9,803 bases of DNA from Gammaproteobacteria bacterium (GTDB lineage: Bacteria > Pseudomonadota > Gammaproteobacteria > Pseudomonadales > Cellvibrionaceae): positions 1 to 9,803 of the forward strand of contig JAGKWO010000078.1 of assembly GCA_021151835.1 (NCBI GenBank), read 5' to 3'. A model generated the notes under the pieces. It was given only the letters and a program-made list of their open reading frames with translations, ran no database searches and was not told the DNA's origin. Position 1 is the stretch's first letter. Every line of letters starts with the position of its first letter. Position numbers and translations under genes: made by a program. Below, one piece after another: positions 6,330 to 9,803 of this stretch.

Positions 6330-7428
6330 CTGCCGCTCCTTCCATACCCTGCAATTCCCGCTCAATCTGCTCAATGCTGGGCAAGCTGCTTTCAAGAGCC
6401 TCTGGCAGGGCACGGGTGAGTTCGTAGCTGGAGACGCCGATGGGTTTATCCACTCCACGCAGGGCGTATTCGGCTAGCACACGGTTGGGCTGCTGGCACA
6501 AGATGAGGCCAATAGTGGGCTGGTCGGTTTCGTGGCGAAGCTTGTCATCCACCACGCTGCAATAGAAATTCATCTTGCCCGCGTATTCGGGCTTAAAATC
6601 GCCGCGCTTGAGCTCAATCACCACATAGCAACGCAGTTTCAGATGGTAGAACAGCAAGTCGATGTAGAAATCCTGCTCGCCGATATCAAGATGGTATTGC
6701 CGCCCGACAAAGGCAAAGCCTTGCCCCAGCTCCAGCAAGAATTTTTCCAGATGGGCGACAAGGCCGGTCTCCAGTTCGCGTTCGTGAAAACCTGGCTCTA
6801 GGGTCAAGAAGTCAAACAGATACGGGTCTTTCAGTGTTTGCTGCACTAAATCAGAGTCGGCGGCTGGCAGGCGGCTGGCAAAGTTGCTGGTAGCCTTTCC
6901 TTTACGCTGGTGCGCAGCCGATTCGATTTGCATCACGAGAATGTTGCGGCTCCAGCCGTTGTGCACAGCGGCCTGCATGTACCAGCAGCGGGTGGGCAAA
7001 TCTTTGACCTTGGCTATAAGTTCGGCGTGATGCCCCCAAGGCACAGCCTGTAGCAGTTCAGCAGGAAAAAGTGCCGCAGCTTGTGGCACTTCTGAAAGGG
7101 TACCCGTTTGTGCCACGGTCTGTGGCATAAAATGTAGCAGCGGGTATTCACGGTAGAAGGCTAGCATGCGTTTGATATTGCGCTCGGAAAATCCCTTTTC
7201 CTCCGGCAATTCGTTATGCAAGTCGCGCGCAAGGCGCGGAATTACACCCGCACCCCAGCCTTCCTGTTGCTGGCGGGTGTTAATCAATGCGCCGATTTCC
7301 CAGTAAAGCCGGATCAACTCGGCATTGACAGCCAGCATGGCGCGCGTCTGGGCGTGACGAACGTGTTGCTTGATGTCGGTGAGCAGCTCAGCATAGCCGA
7401 TGGGTAATGCCTGTGATTTGTTGCTCAT
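6322..7428 (-). CDS. DUF1016/YhcG-type PD-(D/E)XK nuclease family protein
   Basis: This 368-residue protein has the two-part build of the DUF1016 family. An N-terminal helical domain (about 12-100) contains LYWEIGALI and GFSERNIKRMLAFYREYP. A linker at about 100-125 follows, then VPWGHHAELIAKVKD (129-143), and a C-terminal PD-(D/E)XK nuclease domain. The catalytic signature is D257 (FYIDLLF), E272 and K274 (VVIELKRGDFKPEY). All key residues are present, so it should be an active nuclease, but its target is not known. The ATG overlaps the hsdM stop by 4 bp (ATGA) and has AAGGAG seven bases upstream at 7441-7436; its own stop overlaps hsdS by 8 bp. Family members recur inside type I operons, suggesting a joint defence role. 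The gene is GC-richer than its neighbours in the blocks I counted. Confidence 0.92.
   Translation of the reverse strand: MSNKSQALPIGYAELLTDIKQHVRHAQTRAMLAVNAELIRLYWEIGALINTRQQQEGWGAGVIPRLARDLHNELPEEKGFSERNIKRMLAFYREYPLLHFMPQTVAQTGTLSEVPQAAALFPAELLQAVPWGHHAELIAKVKDLPTRCWYMQAAVHNGWSRNILVMQIESAAHQRKGKATSNFASRLPAADSDLVQQTLKDPYLFDFLTLEPGFHERELETGLVAHLEKFLLELGQGFAFVGRQYHLDIGEQDFYIDLLFYHLKLRCYVVIELKRGDFKPEYAGKMNFYCSVVDDKLRHETDQPTIGLILCQQPNRVLAEYALRGVDKPIGVSSYELTRALPEALESSLPSIEQIERELQGMEGAADE
6330..6341 (-). promoter_or_regulatory. hsdS: Ribosome binding site that fixes the hsdS start
   Basis: AAGGAG at 6341-6336 lies six bases before the ATG at 6329-6327, inside the 3' end of the DUF1016 gene. It supports the short HsdS start over the open frame extending to 6458. 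Confidence 0.8.
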
Positions 7429-8975
7429 GCCTCATCTCCTTCAATCTCCGCCACAATCGCATCAATCTCTTTGCGCAGTTGGTCGATTTTGGAAACGGTA
7501 ATTTTGAGTTCGGCATTGAGCTGGGCAATATCCACCACTTCGCGGTTATTTTTCGCTTCTACATAACTGCTCACTGATAGGTTGTAATCGTTTGCGGCGA
7601 CCTGCTCATAGGGTATTGATTTGGCGAGGTGGTCGATATTTTCTTTGCTATCAAACACCGCCATGATCTGCTCAATGTGCGCATCGGTCAGGATGTTGTT
7701 ATTAGTTTCTTTCTTAAATAAACCGCTGGCATCGATAAACTGGGTATTGGTGTCGGTTTTATGTTTGGAGAGAACTAAAATAGTAACGGCAATGGTGGTT
7801 CCAAAAAACAAGTTGGGTGCGAGAGAAATTACCGTTTCCACATAATTATTATCCACCAAATATTGGCGAATTTTTTGTTCAGCGCCACCTCGATAAAAAA
7901 TACCGGGGAAGCAAACAATGGCCGCGCGGCCTTTGCTGGATAAATAACTTAATGCATGCAGCACAAACGCAAAATCTGCTTTGGATTTAGGTGCTAGCAC
8001 ACCGGCGGGGGCAAAGCGTTCGTCGTTGATTAGGGTTGGGTCGTCACTGCCAATCCATTTCACCGAGTATGGTGGGTTAGAGACAATCGCATCAAAAGGT
8101 TTGTCATCACCAAAATGTGGGCTGCGTAAGGTGTCGCCCAGTTGGATATTAAACTTGTCGTAATTAATGTTATGCAAAAACATATTCATACGCGCAAGGT
8201 TGTAGGTGGTGTGGTTCAACTCTTGCCCGAAAAATCCTTCATCAATAATGTGCGCATCGAAATGTTTTTTTGCTTGCAACAATAGCGAGCCAGAACCACA
8301 AGCGGGGTCGTAAATTTTATTCACGCTGGTTTGGCCATGCATAGCAAGCTGCGCAATTAATTTGGACACATGTTGCGGCGTAAAAAATTCACCACCGGAT
8401 TTACCTGCGTTGGCGGCGTAGTTGGAAATAAGGAATTCGTAGGCATCACCGAATAGGTCGATGTGAGCTTCATCAAACTCACCGAAGTCCAAACCTGCCA
8501 CGCCTTTTAGCACGGCGGCCAAACGCAGGTTTTTATCTTTTACGGTATTACCCAATCGGTTGCTTGTAGTGTCAAAGTCAGCAAACAAACCTTTAATGTC
8601 GTGTTCTGAGGGGTAGCCATTAGCAGACGATTCAATCGCCGAGAAAATTGCAGCGAGATCGGTATTTAAACTTTCGTTGTTGTTCGCGTTTGCAGCAATA
8701 TTTGAGAAAAGCTGGCTAGGGTAAATAAAGTAGCCCTTGGTTTTAATAGCATCGTCTTTGATGTCGGGCGTGATTACGCTGTCGGGCAACTCTGCATAGT
8801 TAATACTGTCGTCACCGGCCTCAATGTAGCTGGCAAAGTTTTCGCTGATAAAGCGGTAAAACAGTGTGCCTAGTACATATTGCTTAAAATCCCAGCCGTC
8901 TACTGCACCGCGTACATCGTTGGCGATTGCCCATATTTGGCGTTGCAGGGCGGCGCGCTGTTGTGAACTTGTCAT
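7425..8975 (-). CDS. hsdM: Type I R-M DNA methyltransferase subunit M (HsdM), type IC
   Basis: HsdM transfers a methyl group from S-adenosylmethionine to adenine N6 in the site chosen by HsdS, protecting host DNA. The 516 residues show the N-terminal helical domain (DVRGAVDGWDFKQYVLG at 20-36) and then the N6-adenine methylase domain. GGEFFTP lies at 194-200, SAM motif I DPACGSGS at 223-230, FGQE at 249-252 and catalytic NPPY at 300-303. A C-terminal coiled region (about 480-515, KIDQLRKEIDAIVAEIEGD) probably contacts HsdS. From memory, EcoR124I HsdM is about 520 residues and aligns almost throughout, including MTS near the start. The ribosome site is modest (GGA eight bases before ATG). It is the first gene of the operon, so the promoter should lie within 8976-9279. 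The gene looks intact. Confidence 0.98.
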   Translation of the reverse strand: MTSSQQRAALQRQIWAIANDVRGAVDGWDFKQYVLGTLFYRFISENFASYIEAGDDSINYAELPDSVITPDIKDDAIKTKGYFIYPSQLFSNIAANANNNESLNTDLAAIFSAIESSANGYPSEHDIKGLFADFDTTSNRLGNTVKDKNLRLAAVLKGVAGLDFGEFDEAHIDLFGDAYEFLISNYAANAGKSGGEFFTPQHVSKLIAQLAMHGQTSVNKIYDPACGSGSLLLQAKKHFDAHIIDEGFFGQELNHTTYNLARMNMFLHNINYDKFNIQLGDTLRSPHFGDDKPFDAIVSNPPYSVKWIGSDDPTLINDERFAPAGVLAPKSKADFAFVLHALSYLSSKGRAAIVCFPGIFYRGGAEQKIRQYLVDNNYVETVISLAPNLFFGTTIAVTILVLSKHKTDTNTQFIDASGLFKKETNNNILTDAHIEQIMAVFDSKENIDHLAKSIPYEQVAANDYNLSVSSYVEAKNNREVVDIAQLNAELKITVSKIDQLRKEIDAIVAEIEGDEA

Positions 8976-9031
8976 GCTAGTTTTCCGTTACCTTTTCTTG
9001 TTTTCACCCGCACATAGCGGATGTCGTTTGA

Positions 9032-9047
9032 AGTTTACCCAGTTGAA
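9032..9047 (+). repeat. 16-bp near-direct repeat, copy 1
   Basis: AGTTTACCCAGTTGAA, identical at 15 of 16 positions to the copy at 9234-9249. Together the two bracket a 218-bp segment upstream of hsdM. Confidence 0.75.
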
Positions 9048-9068
9048 GTGGTTCAGTAGAAACCCATT

Positions 9069-9098
9069 AATATATGGCGTTAATTGTATTGATGCCGA
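9069..9098 (-). promoter_or_regulatory. Weak sigma70-type promoter candidate for the hsdM operon
   Basis: On the minus strand TCGGCA (9098-9093, 4 of 6 to the -35 consensus) and TATATT (9074-9069, 5 of 6 to the -10) are 18 bp apart, about 94 bp before the hsdM start. A 21-bp imperfect palindrome at 9076-9096 (GGC/GCC outer arms, 7 of 9 positions symmetric) falls between the two boxes and could be an operator. Both are inferred from sequence pattern alone. Confidence 0.3.
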
Positions 9099-9140
9099 AT
9101 ACCATTGTGTGTGATTGACGATTGCCCTTACAGCCAAGGA

Positions 9141-9188
9141 TTAACCACCAGCACCTGTATAGCGGGTTTCCGCTTCATTCATGCTCAT
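9141..9188 (-). pseudogene. 15-codon frame with a strong ribosome site, possible relic of a gene start
   Basis: The frame reads MSMNEAETRYTGAGG and stops at TAA (9143-9141). A purine run GGGGGGAG (9199-9192) precedes it, three bases from the first ATG and nine from the second. MNEAETR is how many type I R subunits of other subfamilies begin, so this could be the stub of an older restriction gene. The match is only seven residues, and the following residues do not fit that family, so a leader peptide or chance is equally possible. Confidence 0.25.
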
Positions 9189-9233
9189 CAACTCCCCCCA
9201 CTTTTTTGCATTGCGCCACTTAAATTGCTTCGC

Positions 9234-9249
9234 AGTCTACCCAGTTGAA
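9234..9249 (+). repeat. 16-bp near-direct repeat, copy 2
   Basis: AGTCTACCCAGTTGAA, differing from copy 1 at the fourth base only. It lies between the terminator of the upstream gene and the relic-like reading frame. Confidence 0.75.
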
Positions 9250-9279
9250 CCCCAATCGGCCAGATAACAAAATCCGGGC

Positions 9280-9313
9280 AAAAAAAAGCCCGGCGAGCCT
9301 GCGCTTGCCGGGC
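9280..9313 (-). terminator. Strong intrinsic terminator of the upstream gene
   Basis: On the minus strand a hairpin with 7-bp arms GCCCGGC/GCCGGGC, one mismatch, then AGC/GCT around a 4-base loop (9313-9288) is followed by eight U residues (9287-9280). It begins 19 bases after the stop codon at 9333 and should insulate the R-M operon from read-through. The sequence CCGGGC at 9274-9279 can also pair with the GCCCGG arm at 9288-9293. Confidence 0.92.
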
Positions 9314-9332
9314 CAAGGGTTACCCATTGGGG

Positions 9333-9803
9333 TTAACGGGTTAGGTCGACTTTCCAGACACGAATACCGCCGCCGTTATCGGTGTTGCGCGTCATTAACA
9401 CATACAGCTCTGTCACACTGGCGTCGCTGATAGTGGCCGACAGGGTTTGTTGAGTCGTTCCGCAGGCAGAGCCCACTTTCCAGGTTTTGCCGGTTTGGTC
9501 CACGATGGCGATCTGACCATTCAGGCAACCATTGGGGTTGGAGGATGCGTCGTAGTTATTGCTGGCATTGGAGTAAGTTACTGCCAGAGTCAGTGGATCG
9601 GCGTTGGCTGCCACAGGTACGGATACAAAGCGGGTTACGCCACCGGCCAGATTAAGGCTGGTGGGATTTACTTGGCCGCTGGTGCCTTCTACCAACACTA
9701 CCGGGGTTGCAGTGGCGTCAGACTTGAGCGCGGTACCGTTGTAGTTGATGGCATAGGCAGTACCCGCCGCGTTGAAATGCAAGCGCAAGCTGCCAGCACT
9801 GGC
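9333..9803 (-). CDS. C-terminal part of a probable exported beta-rich protein, cut by the window edge
   Basis: The frame is open to the window edge, giving 156 residues and a stop at 9335-9333; the true start lies outside the window. The visible part is rich in Thr, Ser, Asn, Gly and Ala, has short alternating hydrophobic stretches typical of beta-sandwich domains (for example TRFVSVPVAAN, LYVLMTRN), and two cysteines (C93 and C114 of the visible part) that could form a disulfide. It ends GIRVWKVDLTR. Such domains are common at the ends of secreted carbohydrate-active or surface proteins, but I do not recognise the family and see no catalytic motif. A strong terminator follows, so it is not part of the R-M operon. 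Confidence 0.75.
   Translation of the reverse strand, partial: ASAGSLRLHFNAAGTAYAINYNGTALKSDATATPVVLVEGTSGQVNPTSLNLAGGVTRFVSVPVAANADPLTLAVTYSNASNNYDASSNPNGCLNGQIAIVDQTGKTWKVGSACGTTQQTLSATISDASVTELYVLMTRNTDNGGGIRVWKVDLTR

Larger units (their letters stand above)
8976..9332. other. Intergenic region upstream of the R-M operon
   Basis: This 357-bp stretch has no convincing full gene. From right to left it holds the terminator of the upstream gene, one copy of a 16-bp near-direct repeat (9234-9249), a 15-codon frame with a good ribosome site, a 21-bp imperfect palindrome overlapping a weak promoter candidate, and the second repeat copy (9032-9047). On the minus strand the frame of the 15-codon ORF stays open again from 9140 to 8991 after its stop, but has no start I can defend. 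Confidence 0.6.

Noticed and set aside
5124..6458. Longer hsdS frame starting at 6458
   Set aside because: The extra 43 residues overlap the DUF1016 gene by 137 bp, have no family resemblance, and a strong ribosome site marks the ATG at 6329.
9076..9096. Integron attC-like site
   Set aside because: The palindrome is too short and lacks the paired core sites of attC; no integrase is in the window.
8866..9114. Plus-strand 82-codon frame ending near the intergenic palindrome
   Set aside because: It starts inside hsdM on the opposite strand, has no recognisable ribosome site or domain, and is explained as a shadow frame plus intergenic sequence.

Overview
The window holds a complete type I restriction-modification operon of the EcoR124I-like (type IC) kind. 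All its genes lie on the minus strand, so it is transcribed from about 9000 down to 160. Next to it is the 3' end of an unrelated gene whose product looks exported. A gammaproteobacterial host is likely from how closely HsdM, HsdS and HsdR match what I remember of EcoR124I. The Thr/Ser/Asn/Gly-rich partial protein at the right edge would fit an environmental polysaccharide degrader of the Cellvibrio type, but that is a guess.

Layout in transcription order: (1) 9803-9333, the C-terminal 156 residues of a beta-rich, probably secreted protein, closed by a strong intrinsic terminator at 9313-9280. (2) 9332-8976, a 357-bp intergenic region with the terminator, a 16-bp near-direct repeat, a 15-codon reading frame that looks like a gene relic, an imperfect palindrome and a weak promoter candidate for hsdM. 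(3) 8975-7425, hsdM, the methyltransferase. (4) 7428-6322, a DUF1016/YhcG-type PD-(D/E)XK nuclease. (5) 6329-5124, hsdS, the specificity subunit. (6) 5127-3469, an AlbA_2/Schlafen-type protein with a GHKL-like ATP-binding region. (7) 3469-3380, a possible 29-codon small gene built on six copies of an 11-bp tandem repeat. (8) 3379-3259, the hsdR leader with a hairpin. (9) 3258-160, hsdR, the restriction and translocation subunit. (10) 159-1, a short tail with small hairpins and perhaps the first codons of another gene.

HsdM and HsdS should form the methyltransferase, with HsdS choosing the bipartite target. HsdR adds ATP-driven DNA translocation and cleavage. The two accessory genes are not simply nearby: the junctions hsdM/DUF1016, DUF1016/hsdS and hsdS/AlbA_2 overlap by 4, 8 and 4 bp, so translation is probably coupled and the extra proteins made with the restriction enzyme. 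The small reading frame continues this chain through a TAATG junction, after which hsdR has its own leader.

The points most worth following up are the 11-bp repeat and its coupled small reading frame, the two accessory genes locked into the operon, and the TAEL repeat in hsdS, which in EcoR124I sets the spacing of the recognition sequence. The core R-M genes are otherwise typical and intact.
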